Assembly (NCBI GenBank): GCA_003133545.1
Contig: PKYA01000196.1
Coordinates: 1-33,120 of the forward strand
Direction of reading: 5' to 3'
DNA length: 33,120 bases
Source of the DNA: Acidimicrobiaceae bacterium
Lineage (GTDB): Bacteria; Actinomycetota; Acidimicrobiia; Acidimicrobiales; RAAP-2
The notes under the pieces are model-generated. The model was not told where the DNA came from, ran no database searches, and saw only the letters and a program-made list of their open reading frames with translations. This document shows, one piece after another, positions 9,202 through 21,959 of the stretch. Positions within the stretch are counted from its first letter, which is position 1, and every line of letters starts with the position of its first letter. Made by a program: the position numbers and the translations under genes.

Positions 9202-9231
9202 CCGCGGAGCGGCGCAGTAGTGTCTCCCCCC

Positions 9232-9360
9232 ATGCCGAAGAGCGGTGCCCGCAAAGTGGTGAAGCCGGTCGCCGCCGCCGTCGGCATTTTGGGGACGATG
9301 GCCAGCATCTGGTGGTTCGCCCTCAAGCCCCGCCGCAAGTCCAAGTCCGAAAAGGCCTGA
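9232..9360 (+). CDS. 42-aa putative single-pass membrane microprotein MPKSGARKVVKPVAAAVGILGTMASIWWFALKPRRKSKSEKA
   Basis: ATG..TGA below the ORF-track size cutoff; hydrophobic core flanked by basic residues; TAGTGT 8 nt upstream of ATG. Confidence 0.55.
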   Translation: MPKSGARKVVKPVAAAVGILGTMASIWWFALKPRRKSKSEKA

Positions 9361-9424
9361 GCCGCCCGGGACGAAAGCCGCCTGGGACGACAGCCGCTCG
9401 GGACGACAGCCGCTCGGGAGTGGC
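9361..9424. repeat. 16-bp tandem repeat, 3 full copies plus a partial copy (consensus GCCGCYYGGGACGACA)
   Basis: GCCGCCCGGGACGAAA / GCCGCCTGGGACGACA / GCCGCTCGGGACGACA / GCCGCTCGGGAGTGGC. Confidence 0.85.
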
Positions 9425-9428
9425 GGCT
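9408..9428. terminator. hairpin AGCCGC-TCGGGAGTG-GCGGCT at the convergent junction before sir2
   Basis: Perfect 6-bp arms; abuts the sir2 stop codon; no T tract. Confidence 0.35.
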
Positions 9429-10222
9429 CACGCGCCGGCGGGGCGGCCGCCCTCCACCATCTTGGGTAGCACCTCGCTGATGGAGCCGAAGACGACGACA
9501 TCGGCCAGCCGGTCCAACTCGGTGGGCCCGCCGTTGACGATCACCACAGCGGCGCCGGCGCGCGCCGCGATCGGCACCACGCCGGCGGCGGGGTAGACGG
9601 CCAGCGTCGATCCCACGGCCAAGAGAAGGTCGCAGCGGCTGGCCGCCGACTCGGCGCGGGCCAAGTCGCGGGCGACGAGGCTCTGGCCGAAGCTGATCGT
9701 GGCCGACTTGAGGATCCCGCCGCAGGCTCGCCCGCCGGGCCCTCCCTCGTCACAGGTGGGATCCGTCTCGCCGGCGCGCACGCGGTCGTGCACGGGCTCG
9801 GCGGCTTGGCGATGCCCGCAGCGCAGGCAGACGATCTCGGCGGAGTTGCCGTGGATCTCCACGATGCGGGCGGGGTCGGTGCCGGCCTTTTGGTGCAGTC
9901 CGTCGATGTTCTGCGTCACGAGCAGGTCCAGCCGGCCGGAGCGTTCGAGCGTGACCAGGGCGCGGTGGCCCGGATTGGGCTCTGCCGCCAGTAGGGGTGA
10001 GGTCAGGCGGTTCTGCCAGGCCCGGCGCCGCACGGCGGGGTCGCCCAGATACACGTCGAGGTTGGCCGCCCTCTCGGCCTCCGGATCCTTCGTCCACACC
10101 CCGTTGGGCCCGCGGAAGTCGGGGATGCCCGAGTCGGTGGAGATGCCGGCCCCGGAGAGCACGACGATCCGCCGCGCCCGCTCCACCAACGCGCCGGCCC
10201 TTCCCACGTCGTCGCCCTGCAT
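9428..10222 (-). CDS. Sir2-family NAD-dependent protein deacylase
   Basis: IVVLSGAGISTDSGIPDFRGPNGVW, VTQNIDGLHQKAG, EIHGN, CLRC...C...C Zn ligands, LAVGSTLAVYPA. Confidence 0.95.
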   Translation of the reverse strand: MQGDDVGRAGALVERARRIVVLSGAGISTDSGIPDFRGPNGVWTKDPEAERAANLDVYLGDPAVRRRAWQNRLTSPLLAAEPNPGHRALVTLERSGRLDLLVTQNIDGLHQKAGTDPARIVEIHGNSAEIVCLRCGHRQAAEPVHDRVRAGETDPTCDEGGPGGRACGGILKSATISFGQSLVARDLARAESAASRCDLLLAVGSTLAVYPAAGVVPIAARAGAAVVIVNGGPTELDRLADVVVFGSISEVLPKMVEGGRPAGA

Positions 10223-10280
10223 CAGCCTCCATCGTCGCACGGGGAGGAGGCGAGAGGGGCGGTCACTACGCTGACCCACG

Positions 10281-11684
10281 GTGAAGAGCGACGCGCCCAC
10301 GGTGGAGGTGCTGACCGCGCCCGAAGCCGAGGAGCGCCAGCGCCGCGCCGCCGGCGCGTTGCGGCTGTCGGGCTGCCGCCCGGGCGATCGGGTCGTCTTC
10401 TGCCTCGGGTCGTCGGCCGACCTCATCTGCGCCGTGCTCGGTGCGGCCCGGACCGGCCTGATCCCCGTCTTGTTGAACGCCACCTTGACCGACGGCGAGC
10501 GGGACCGCCTGATCGACGACGCCGGGCCCTCGTGGCGCGTGCTCTCGCTGCCGGCGCTGTCCGCTCTGATGGAGGGCCCGCCGGCGGAGTTGTCGCCCTA
10601 TCCGCTGACCCGGCCGATGCACTACACCTCGGGCACCACGGGGCGGCCCAAGGGGGTCACGACCGGGTTGTGGGACGAGGCGACGGCTCGGGCGGTGTGC
10701 GAGGACGAGGCGGCGGTGTGGCACTTCGACCCGCACGACCTGCACATGGTCTGCTCGCCGATGTACCACACCGTGTCGGTGCGGTTCTCCGCAGGCACCC
10801 TGTTGGCGGGGGGCTCGCTGGCCGTCCTCAGCCGCTTCGACGCCGCGACCGCGCTTGACGTCCTGCGCCGCCTGCGCCCGACCACGGCGTTCTTGGTCCC
10901 GACCCATCTGCAGCGGCTCGTGTCCGCGCCCGAACTCGGCGAGGAGGAGCACTTCGATTCGCTGCGCCTCCTGGCCCACGCCGGCGCCCCCTGCCCGGCG
11001 CCGCTGAAGCGGGCCACCATGGCGCGGGTTCGGCCCGGATCGCTGTGGGAGTTCTACGGGTCGACCGAGGCCCAGTTCACCGTGTGCAGCCCCGACGAGT
11101 GGCTGGCGCACCCGGGCACGGTCGGGCGGGCCCGCCCGGGGCGGCGCCTGTCGATCACGCCCATAGACGACGGGCAGCCCGACGACGGGGACGACCCCGG
11201 GGGCTCGACCGGCGATGCCGGCACCATCTGGTGCGACATGCCGGCCTTCGCCCGCTTCCGTTACTGGGGCGATGCGGCGGCCACCCGCGCCGCCTGGCGT
11301 GGCTCCGCCTGCACCGTCGGTGACTTGGGGAGGCTGGACGACGACGGCTATCTCTACCTGACGGGGCGGCGGCACGACCTGATCATCAGCGGAGGGGTCA
11401 ACGTCTACCCGGCCGAGGTCGAGGCGGTGCTGGCCGCTGTCCCCGGGCTCCGCGAGGTTGCTGTGTTCGGGCTGCCCGACGAGCAATGGGGCCAGGTGGT
11501 GTGCGCGGCCTACGTCGCCGATCCCACGGTGACCGAGCGCGCCCTGCGGGCGCGGGCGGCGGAACATCTGGCGCCCTACAAGCGACCGAAGGCGTACTTC
11601 GCCACCGGGGAGCTGCCGCACACGGTCACGGGGAAGCTGCTCCGCCGGGCGATTCCGCGCCAGCTCGGCCTCTCGGGGGATTGA
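10281..11684 (+). CDS. AMP-forming acyl-CoA synthetase / ligase
   Basis: HYTSGTTGRPKGV P-loop; EFYGSTEAQFTV; YLTGRRHDLIISGGVNVYPAEVE; C-terminal LPHTVTGKLLRR. Confidence 0.92.
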   Translation: MKSDAPTVEVLTAPEAEERQRRAAGALRLSGCRPGDRVVFCLGSSADLICAVLGAARTGLIPVLLNATLTDGERDRLIDDAGPSWRVLSLPALSALMEGPPAELSPYPLTRPMHYTSGTTGRPKGVTTGLWDEATARAVCEDEAAVWHFDPHDLHMVCSPMYHTVSVRFSAGTLLAGGSLAVLSRFDAATALDVLRRLRPTTAFLVPTHLQRLVSAPELGEEEHFDSLRLLAHAGAPCPAPLKRATMARVRPGSLWEFYGSTEAQFTVCSPDEWLAHPGTVGRARPGRRLSITPIDDGQPDDGDDPGGSTGDAGTIWCDMPAFARFRYWGDAAATRAAWRGSACTVGDLGRLDDDGYLYLTGRRHDLIISGGVNVYPAEVEAVLAAVPGLREVAVFGLPDEQWGQVVCAAYVADPTVTERALRARAAEHLAPYKRPKAYFATGELPHTVTGKLLRRAIPRQLGLSGD

Positions 11685-11713
11685 AGGACCGGCGCAGCGG
11701 TAAGAATCAGAAC

Positions 11714-13075
11714 ATGCCCTACGCCACCATCAATCCCGCTACCGGTCAGACCGAGAAGACCTTCCCCTTGCACACCCCGGACGAGGTGGAGAAACTCCTG
11801 GCGCAGGCGGCGGACGCCTACGCCGACTACCGCACCACGACGTTCGCCGAGCGCGCCCGCCACCTGATCAGCGCGGCCGAGCTGTTCGAAGGTGAGGGGC
11901 CCGACATCGCGCGCATCGTGACCACGGAAATGGGAAAGACCTTTGCCAGCGCCCGGGCCGAGGCGGCCAAATGCGCGGTGGGACTGCGCTGGTTCGCCGA
12001 GCACGCCGAATCCCTCTTGGCCGACGAGCAGATCCCGACGCGCGCGACCCGCTCGTACGTCCGCTATGAGCCGATCGGCCCCGTGCTCGCCATCATGCCG
12101 TGGAACTTCCCGCTCTGGCAGGTGGTGCGGTTCGCCGCGCCGGCGCTGATGGTGGGCAACGTCGGCCTGCTCAAGCACGCTTCCAATGTCCCGCAGACCG
12201 CGCTGTTGCTCGAGGACATCTTCCGCCGCGCCGGGCTGCCCGAAGGCGGGTTCACCAACCTCTTCGTCGAGAGCAAGGACATCGCCGGGATCATTGCCGA
12301 CCCCCGGATCGCCGCGGTGACCCTGACCGGAAGCGAGCATGCCGGCATGTCGGTTGCGGCGGCGGCGGGCCACGCGCTGAAGAAGAGCGTGCTCGAGCTC
12401 GGTGGCTCGGACCCCTTCATCGTGCTCGAGTCGGCCGACCTCGAGGCGGTGGTCCGCATTGCGGTGGCGGCGCGGGTACAGAACAACGGGCAGTCGTGCA
12501 TCGCCGCCAAGCGGTTCATCGTGGTCGAGCCCATCGCAGACGAGTTCCTGCAGCGCTTCACCGCGGCGATGGACGCGCTCGTCGTGGGTGATCCCTTCGA
12601 TCCCGCCACCGAGGTCGGTCCCATCGTCACCGAGGTGCAGCGGGCGGAGCTGGTGGGGCAGATCGAGGCCGCCCGCGCACAGGGCGCGGTGGTGCACGGC
12701 GGAACGCCCGTCGACGGACCCGGGTGGTACTTCAAGCCCGCCGTGCTCTCCGGCGTCACGCGGGACATGCCGGTGGCGGCGGAGGAGATCTTCGGCCCGG
12801 TCGCCATGGTGGAGCGCGTGGCCGACCTCGACGCCGCCCTGGTGGTGGCCAATGCCACCTCGTTCGGCCTGGGGTCGAGCGTGTGGACCAACGACGAGGA
12901 CGAGCAGCGGCGGTGCATCGCGGGGATCGAGGCCGGCGCCGTGTTCGTCAACGCCATGGTGGTCTCCACGCCGGAGCTGCCCTTCGGGGGGATCAAGCGA
13001 TCGGGCTTCGGCCGCGAGCTCTCCGAGTTGGGGCTCAAGGAGTTCTGCAACGCCAAGACAGTCTGGATCACGTGA
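11714..13075 (+). CDS. NAD(P)-dependent aldehyde dehydrogenase (succinate-semialdehyde dehydrogenase-like)
   Basis: MPYATINPATGQTEKTF..., IMPWNFPLWQVVRF, LELGGSDPFIVLE, NNGQSCIAAKRFIV, ELPFGGIKRSGFGRELSELGLKEF. Confidence 0.94.
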   Translation: MPYATINPATGQTEKTFPLHTPDEVEKLLAQAADAYADYRTTTFAERARHLISAAELFEGEGPDIARIVTTEMGKTFASARAEAAKCAVGLRWFAEHAESLLADEQIPTRATRSYVRYEPIGPVLAIMPWNFPLWQVVRFAAPALMVGNVGLLKHASNVPQTALLLEDIFRRAGLPEGGFTNLFVESKDIAGIIADPRIAAVTLTGSEHAGMSVAAAAGHALKKSVLELGGSDPFIVLESADLEAVVRIAVAARVQNNGQSCIAAKRFIVVEPIADEFLQRFTAAMDALVVGDPFDPATEVGPIVTEVQRAELVGQIEAARAQGAVVHGGTPVDGPGWYFKPAVLSGVTRDMPVAAEEIFGPVAMVERVADLDAALVVANATSFGLGSSVWTNDEDEQRRCIAGIEAGAVFVNAMVVSTPELPFGGIKRSGFGRELSELGLKEFCNAKTVWIT

Positions 13076-13085
13076 CGCCCGGTCG

Positions 13086-14258
13086 ATGAGCGACTGTCCC
13101 ACCACGTATCTCGATCACGGGGCCACGACACCATTGCGCCCCGAGGTGGCCGATGCCATGGCCGCGGCGCGTGCGCTCCCGCTCGGGAACCCGACGGGCA
13201 GCCATCGCCCGGCGCAGCGCGCCCGGCGCCTGCTCGAGGAGGCACGTGACGAGGTAGCCGCGTCCATGGGCCGCCAACCCGGCGAGATCGTCTTCACCTC
13301 GGGTGGCACCGAGTCGGCCAACCTGGCCGTGTTCGGCGCGCTCGGCGCGGGGTGCCGCGCCCCGCGGTCCGCGTCGTTGTTGAGCTCAGCCGTGGAGCAC
13401 CCGGCGGTGCGCGAATCGTGCCGCGCCGCGGCGCAATCGGCGTCGGTGACCTGGCACGAGCTGCCGGTCGACGGGAGTGGGCTGGTGGACCTCCACGCGC
13501 TGGAGGCCGCAGTCGATGGCGCCACCGCGCTGGTGGCGGTGATGCTGGCCAACAACGAGACCGGGGTGCTCCAGCCCCTCGACCGTGTCGTCGAGACCGT
13601 CCGGCGCGCCAGCGACACCGCCGTGGTCTTCACCGACGCAGTGCAGGCGGCCTCCTTCTTGGATCTGGCCGAGAGCGCCGCGGGCGCCGACCTGGTGGCG
13701 CTGAGCGCGCACAAGCTCGGGGGCCCGGTCGGGGTCGGCGTGCTGGCGGTGCGCGCGGGGGTGGCGCTGGCACCCCGCCAGCACGGAGGAGGCCAGGAGC
13801 GGGAGCGGCGCAGCGGCACGCAGGACGTGGTCGGGGCCGTGGGTCTGGCCACCGCACTGCACCTGGCCGCCGCGGAAAGGGTCGAGGTGGCGCAGCGCGT
13901 CGCGGCGCTGCGCGACCGCTTGGCCGGCGGATTGGTGGCGTCCATCGCCGGCGCGTGCCGGACAGTCCCCCCGGGCGTGGCCACCCTTCCCGGTCATCTG
14001 CACCTGTGCCTGCCCGGTGTCGAGCGCGAGGAGTTGCTCGTTGCGCTTGACGCGCACGGGATCTGCGCGTCGGGGGGATCCTCCTGCGCCAGCGGCGCCC
14101 TCGAGGCCAGCCATGTCCTGGCGGCCATGGGGGTGCCCGACCGCCTCGCCCGTGGCTCCATCCGCTTCACCATGGGCCGTGACACGACCGCTGCCGACAT
14201 CGATCGCGCCCTGGCGGTGGTGCCCCCGGTCGTGGCCTCCTTGCGCCATGACCCCTGA
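13086..14258 (+). CDS. cysteine desulfurase (NifS/IscS-like)
   Basis: TYLDHGATTPLRPEV, FTSGGTESANLAVFG, ANNETGVLQPL, SAHKLGGPVGVGVL, SGGSSCASGALEASHVLAAMG; directly precedes mnmA. Confidence 0.93.
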   Translation: MSDCPTTYLDHGATTPLRPEVADAMAAARALPLGNPTGSHRPAQRARRLLEEARDEVAASMGRQPGEIVFTSGGTESANLAVFGALGAGCRAPRSASLLSSAVEHPAVRESCRAAAQSASVTWHELPVDGSGLVDLHALEAAVDGATALVAVMLANNETGVLQPLDRVVETVRRASDTAVVFTDAVQAASFLDLAESAAGADLVALSAHKLGGPVGVGVLAVRAGVALAPRQHGGGQERERRSGTQDVVGAVGLATALHLAAAERVEVAQRVAALRDRLAGGLVASIAGACRTVPPGVATLPGHLHLCLPGVEREELLVALDAHGICASGGSSCASGALEASHVLAAMGVPDRLARGSIRFTMGRDTTAADIDRALAVVPPVVASLRHDP

Positions 14259-14280
14259 GAGGGGGTGGCACACTGGTCGG

Positions 14281-17438
<3,158 letters not shown>

Positions 17439-17493
17439 CCCCCGTAGTGTCCACCGGAGGCACCCAATAGATCAGTAGCCTACGAGTGTCCCG

Positions 17494-19458
17494 ATGCCCC
17501 TTATCTCTGATTCCATCGGCCGGGTCCTTGGGAAGCGGTACCGGCTGCTCTCCGCTCTGGGCACTGGCGCCTCGGCGCATGTCTTCCTGGCCGAAGACGT
17601 GTCCTTGCAGCGCCACGTCGCCGTCAAGGTCCTCCAACCCGCGTTGGCCAGTGACGAGGCCTTCCTGAAGCGCTTCGGGGCCGAAGCCCGGTCGGTGGCA
17701 TCGCTGAACCACCCCCATGTGCTGCGGGTGTTCGACTGGGGCGAGGACACCGATGGCCCGTACCTCGTGTTGGAGTACCTGGGAGGGGGCTCGCTGCGCG
17801 ACCTCCTCGACCGGGGCGTCCGGCTGAGCCACTCGCAGGCAGCCCATTTGGGCACCGAGGTGGCGCAGGGCCTGGCCTACGCGCACGCCCGCGGGCTGGT
17901 GCACCGGGACATCAAGCCGGCCAACCTGCTCTTCGACGAGGAGGGCCGGGTGCGGGTGGCGGACTTCGGCGTGGCCCGGGCCCTGGCCGAGGCGGCCTAC
18001 ACGGAGCCGGCCGGCGCGATGGTGGGGACGGCCCGCTACATCTCCCCCGAGTCGGCCGAGGGCAAGCCGGTGGACGGGCGTGCCGACGTGTACTCGCTGG
18101 CCCTGGTGCTCTACGAGGCTCTCTCGGGCACCGTGCCCTTCGTGGCCGACACCACGATGGGCACCCTGGCGGCGCGGGTCGGGGCGCCGCTGCCGCCGCA
18201 CGAGGCACTGGGACCCCTCGATGACGTCCTCGCCCGTGCCGCCGCTCCCGAGGCGTCGGCCCGGCTCGACGCCGCCGGCTTCGCCGCCCGCCTGGGCGCG
18301 CTGGCCAGCGCCCTGCCCTCCCCCGAGCCGCTGCCGCTCGCACTCAGCACCCACGAGGCGCTGGCCCCCGTCAACGGGTTCCGCGCCCCGCCCGTCTCCG
18401 AGCTCACCCAGGTCGCACTCCTGCCCGGAAAGGTGGCCAAGGCGCCTGCTCCGGTCGGCACAAGGGCCGGACCGGGGGAGATCTTCGACGCCGAGCCGGG
18501 CTCGTCCGACGGGCGCGCCACCGGAGGTGGCCTCGAGATCTCAACCCGGCGCCGGAGCCACCGCCCCCTGGGCTGGGTCATTGCCAGCATCGTGGTCGTG
18601 CTGGCGCTGGTCGCCGGCGCGCTGGTGGCCCTGCGCGAAGGTGCCTTCACCCCCTCGCACCCGGTCCCCACCGTGTCCGGCCTGTCCCTCGCCCAAGCCA
18701 GAGCCGCCGCCGACAAGGACCATTTCACCTTGCACGTCGGGAAGGGGGCGAGCTCCATCACCGTCGCTGCGGGCATCGTGCTGTCGCAGAGCCCCAAGCC
18801 CGGCAAGGTGCTCAAACAGGGCTCGACGCTGTCCGTCGTCCCGTCCCTGGGGCCGCCGTCGGTGGCGGTGCCCTCCCTGGCCGCCATGACCTGCGCGCAG
18901 GCGATCACGGCGCTCCAGAACGCCCACCTCAAGGGTGCCTGCGTCACCGCCCAGTATGACGACGCCGTGCAGAACGGCGTGCTCATCTCGTGGTCGCTCG
19001 GGAGCACGCAGGATCCGACCGCCGCACCGTACGGATCGACCATCGACCTGGTCCCGTCCCGGGGCCACTCCCCGGTGGCGGTCCCCACCTCCATCTCGCA
19101 GAGCGACACCTACAACGACGCCCTCGTCCTGCTCCAGGCGGTGAATCTCAGCGGCACCGAAGCCTACGCTTCGAACGCGACAGTTCCCGATGGCGACGTC
19201 ATCTCGCTCGAGCCCGCCAGCGGTACCCTCGTCCCGTACGGCTCCACCGTCACGGTCACGGTGTCCACCGGCCCGCCCACCACCGTCGTCCCCGACGTCC
19301 AGGGCGACCTCGTCTCCCAGGCCACGGTCACCCTGCAGAACGACGGGCTGGTCGTGGCCGGCGTGCAGGGCAATCCCAACGGGACGGTCGTCGGCACCAC
19401 CCCGGCAGAGGGCGAAACGGTCGACACCGGCTCGTCGGTCACCATCTTGTCCCAGTGA
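17494..19458 (+). CDS. Ser/Thr protein kinase with one TM helix and about four extracellular PASTA repeats (PknB-like)
   Basis: [88 protein letters not shown]-like repeats to the C-terminus. Confidence 0.95.
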   Translation: MPLISDSIGRVLGKRYRLLSALGTGASAHVFLAEDVSLQRHVAVKVLQPALASDEAFLKRFGAEARSVASLNHPHVLRVFDWGEDTDGPYLVLEYLGGGSLRDLLDRGVRLSHSQAAHLGTEVAQGLAYAHARGLVHRDIKPANLLFDEEGRVRVADFGVARALAEAAYTEPAGAMVGTARYISPESAEGKPVDGRADVYSLALVLYEALSGTVPFVADTTMGTLAARVGAPLPPHEALGPLDDVLARAAAPEASARLDAAGFAARLGALASALPSPEPLPLALSTHEALAPVNGFRAPPVSELTQVALLPGKVAKAPAPVGTRAGPGEIFDAEPGSSDGRATGGGLEISTRRRSHRPLGWVIASIVVVLALVAGALVALREGAFTPSHPVPTVSGLSLAQARAAADKDHFTLHVGKGASSITVAAGIVLSQSPKPGKVLKQGSTLSVVPSLGPPSVAVPSLAAMTCAQAITALQNAHLKGACVTAQYDDAVQNGVLISWSLGSTQDPTAAPYGSTIDLVPSRGHSPVAVPTSISQSDTYNDALVLLQAVNLSGTEAYASNATVPDGDVISLEPASGTLVPYGSTVTVTVSTGPPTTVVPDVQGDLVSQATVTLQNDGLVVAGVQGNPNGTVVGTTPAEGETVDTGSSVTILSQ

Positions 19459-19488
19459 ACCGGCGTGTCCCCGTGATGAGATGGCGCG

Positions 19489-19797
19489 GTGGCTCTCCCG
19501 TTTGACGCGTCGTGTGACCTCTGTGAAGCGGCGCACATCTCGCCGTGGCACCACGAGGACGACGTGTGCTGGGTGGCCGACTGCGAGGTGTGCGACGTTC
19601 CGATGGTGGTGTGGAAGCACCACGGACCGGTGCCACCCGACGACGACGTGACCCACATGCTGGCGCAGCTCACTCTCGTGGCCGATGCCCGCTTCGGTGC
19701 CGGCGGATGGTCGATCGACCGGGTGATGCGCCAGATTCCCCAGCACTTCCACGCTCATGGGCGGGATCCCAACTGGTGGTCCCGTCGCTTCCGCTGA
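19489..19797 (+). CDS. conserved hypothetical Cys-rich (possibly zinc-binding) protein, 102 aa
   Basis: CDLC...CWVADCEVC pattern; GTG start 30 nt after the kinase stop. Confidence 0.75.
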   Translation: MALPFDASCDLCEAAHISPWHHEDDVCWVADCEVCDVPMVVWKHHGPVPPDDDVTHMLAQLTLVADARFGAGGWSIDRVMRQIPQHFHAHGRDPNWWSRRFR

Positions 19798-19836
19798 CCC
19801 TGCAGGGCGGTTTCGCCGGGCACGTCCCCAACTAGG

Positions 19837-21444
19837 GTGCCCGCGGTGGAGGACCCACCGCTGGAGCGCCCGGATCTTCTCCTCGACCCCACAGCCGATC
19901 CCGGCGGGGCGGCCCTCGGCGCCAGCGGAGCCGAGGCGTCGGTCGACCCGAGCTGGCCCGTCCTCCTGCGCCGCCGCGTCATCGGCCGGGCCGTACGCAG
20001 CCCCCGCTACCGGTGGTGGGCGCTCACTGCAATTCTGGCCGGGCTGCTCTCCCTCAACATCACCTTCACGGTCTTCGTCGTGGCACTGCCGACCGTGCGG
20101 TCACAGTTCCACACGAACTTCTCGGTCCTCACCTGGGTGTCGACCGGGCCCCTGCTCGCCTTCGGCATCGCGGCGCCGTTCTTCGGCAAGGCCGGCGATC
20201 TGTTCGGCCACCGGCGCCTGTATCTGTTCGGGTTGGCCGGGGCCATGGTCAGTGCCGTCCTCACCGCCACCGCCCCCGACGTGGGCGAGCTCCTCTTCGC
20301 CCGGGCCCTCGACGGCGTGCAGGGCGCCGCCACGGGGACTGCATCGATGGCGCTGATCTTGCAGCTGTTCGATCCCGAGTCCCGGATCAAGGCCCTCGGG
20401 TGGTGGTCGCTGGTCGGGGCGGGCGGGCCGGTGCTCGGCGTCACCCTGGGCTCGCCTGTGATCCAGTATTTCGGCTGGCGGGCGCTGTTCTGGGGGCAGT
20501 TGGCGCTCCTGGTCGTGGCCGCGCTGGTCGTCGCGCTGCTGTTGCCCTCGCGCCACCACGCCCAGCGCGGCCCCGGTCCCGAGCCTGTCCTCCCGGCCCC
20601 CGAGGGGGAGTGGGGCGGCATGGACTGGGTCGGCAGCTGGAGCCTGGCCGGGGCGGTGACGGCGGCCATGCTCGTTCTCAGCATCGGGCCCATCGTCGGC
20701 TGGTCCTCACCTGGCGTCGCGGTCTCGGGTGTGCTCGCTGCACTCTTCTTCGGCGTGTTCGTCTGGCGGGAGCTCACCTTCGCCACGCCGCTCATCCCGA
20801 CCCGGTACTGGCGCCGGCGCAATTTCATGTTCGCCATGGGGATGCGGGGTTTCTCGAACTTCGCCTATTTCGGTGGCTTCTTCCTCTTCCCGTTGCTCAT
20901 GGAACAGGTGTACGGCTACAGCGTGGCCAAGGTGGGGTTCGTCTCGGTGGTGCGGCCCTTGCTCTTCGCCCTCAGCTCCCCACTGGCGGTGTACCTGACG
21001 GTGCGGGCCGGCGCGCGGCTGGCCACAGTGGTGGGGGCCGTCGCCGTGCTGGCCTCGATGGGGCTCTTCGTCACGCTGCGACCCATGTCGGGCCTGATCG
21101 TGATCATCATCGCCCTCGCCCTCTCGGGCATCGGCATGGGCATCGCGCTGCCGGCCACCTCCGCATCGATGGCCAACGAAGTGGAGGCCGGCGAGTACGG
21201 GGTGATGAGCGCGGCCCAGCTGTTGGCCACGCAGGTGGGCGAGGTGGCCGGCATCCAGGTGGTCCTGACGCTGCAGGAGTCGGTGGCCCGCCATAGCGGC
21301 CTGGCCAACGTGCACCACTCCACGCGGCTGCTGCACAGCTTCCAGGTCGGCTTCTGGGCGGCCGGGCTCCTCGCCGCGGCCGGCGTGGTGTGCGCCTGCC
21401 TCATGCGGGCCCCGGCCGGCGCCGCCCGGGTGGCTACGCCGTGA
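19837..21444 (+). CDS. MFS transporter (DHA2/EmrB-type)
   Basis: Many hydrophobic helices; NITFTVFVVALPTVRSQF, FGKAGDLFGHRRLYLFG, ALDGVQGAATGTASMALI; GTG at 19846 is an alternative start, favoured by a -10-like TAGGGT at 19833-19838. Confidence 0.92.
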   Translation: MPAVEDPPLERPDLLLDPTADPGGAALGASGAEASVDPSWPVLLRRRVIGRAVRSPRYRWWALTAILAGLLSLNITFTVFVVALPTVRSQFHTNFSVLTWVSTGPLLAFGIAAPFFGKAGDLFGHRRLYLFGLAGAMVSAVLTATAPDVGELLFARALDGVQGAATGTASMALILQLFDPESRIKALGWWSLVGAGGPVLGVTLGSPVIQYFGWRALFWGQLALLVVAALVVALLLPSRHHAQRGPGPEPVLPAPEGEWGGMDWVGSWSLAGAVTAAMLVLSIGPIVGWSSPGVAVSGVLAALFFGVFVWRELTFATPLIPTRYWRRRNFMFAMGMRGFSNFAYFGGFFLFPLLMEQVYGYSVAKVGFVSVVRPLLFALSSPLAVYLTVRAGARLATVVGAVAVLASMGLFVTLRPMSGLIVIIIALALSGIGMGIALPATSASMANEVEAGEYGVMSAAQLLATQVGEVAGIQVVLTLQESVARHSGLANVHHSTRLLHSFQVGFWAAGLLAAAGVVCACLMRAPAGAARVATP

Positions 21445-21844
21445 TCTCTTTGAGACGATTCGCCATCTCGGCGGCGCGGGAGTCGGCTCCCGGCGGCGCG
21501 GCCTGCAGCGCCATCAGCTTGGCCATGTCGCCCTCGACCCGGACCTTGCCCGCCATGAAGGCCTGCATGCCGGCCTGGGGGTTGCCGTCCACGAGTATGG
21601 CCTTCGCCGTGTCGTAGTCGACCGTGACCGTGAGGTCCGGGTTCTCCAGGTGGCCCGTGTCGAGCACCAGCTGGCCGTTCGAGGTGTCCACGTGGGCATC
21701 GATGTCACCGTCGCCGAACGGCACCGCTGTCACGACCAGGTTCATGCGGACGGCATGGGGGATGGCCAGCGACTCCCCCTCATACTCGGCGCGGATCCGG
21801 CGGGCCTCTTGCAACCACTCGTCGCTCAAGAACGGGTACGGCAC
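21434..21844 (-). CDS. SCP2 sterol-binding-domain-like protein
   Basis: VPYPFLSDEWLQEARRI..., PDLTVTVDYDTAKAILVDGNPQAGMQAFMAGKVRVEGDMAKLMAL; stop overlaps the convergent MFS stop by 11 bp. Confidence 0.85.
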   Translation of the reverse strand: MPYPFLSDEWLQEARRIRAEYEGESLAIPHAVRMNLVVTAVPFGDGDIDAHVDTSNGQLVLDTGHLENPDLTVTVDYDTAKAILVDGNPQAGMQAFMAGKVRVEGDMAKLMALQAAPPGADSRAAEMANRLKEITA

Positions 21845-21959
21845 GGGGGTGCTCCTTCGTCGTCGGTTCGCCTGACCAGGCGCGGGAACGCCGGATCGGT
21901 ACCCGGACGCCCTGATCGGCGGAACGTTAGTCGGCGCCCCATTGGTAGTGTGGCCGGCC

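Noticed and set aside
12402-13085. N-terminal extension of the cysteine desulfurase ORF into the aldehyde dehydrogenase gene
   Set aside because: The extension is a shadow frame; homology starts at MSDCPTTYLDHGATTP (13086).
21921-21950. GGAAC-like ECF sigma -35 upstream of the alpha/beta hydrolase
   Set aside because: No matching ECF -10 at a suitable spacing; the TAGTGT box near the start codon is a simpler explanation.
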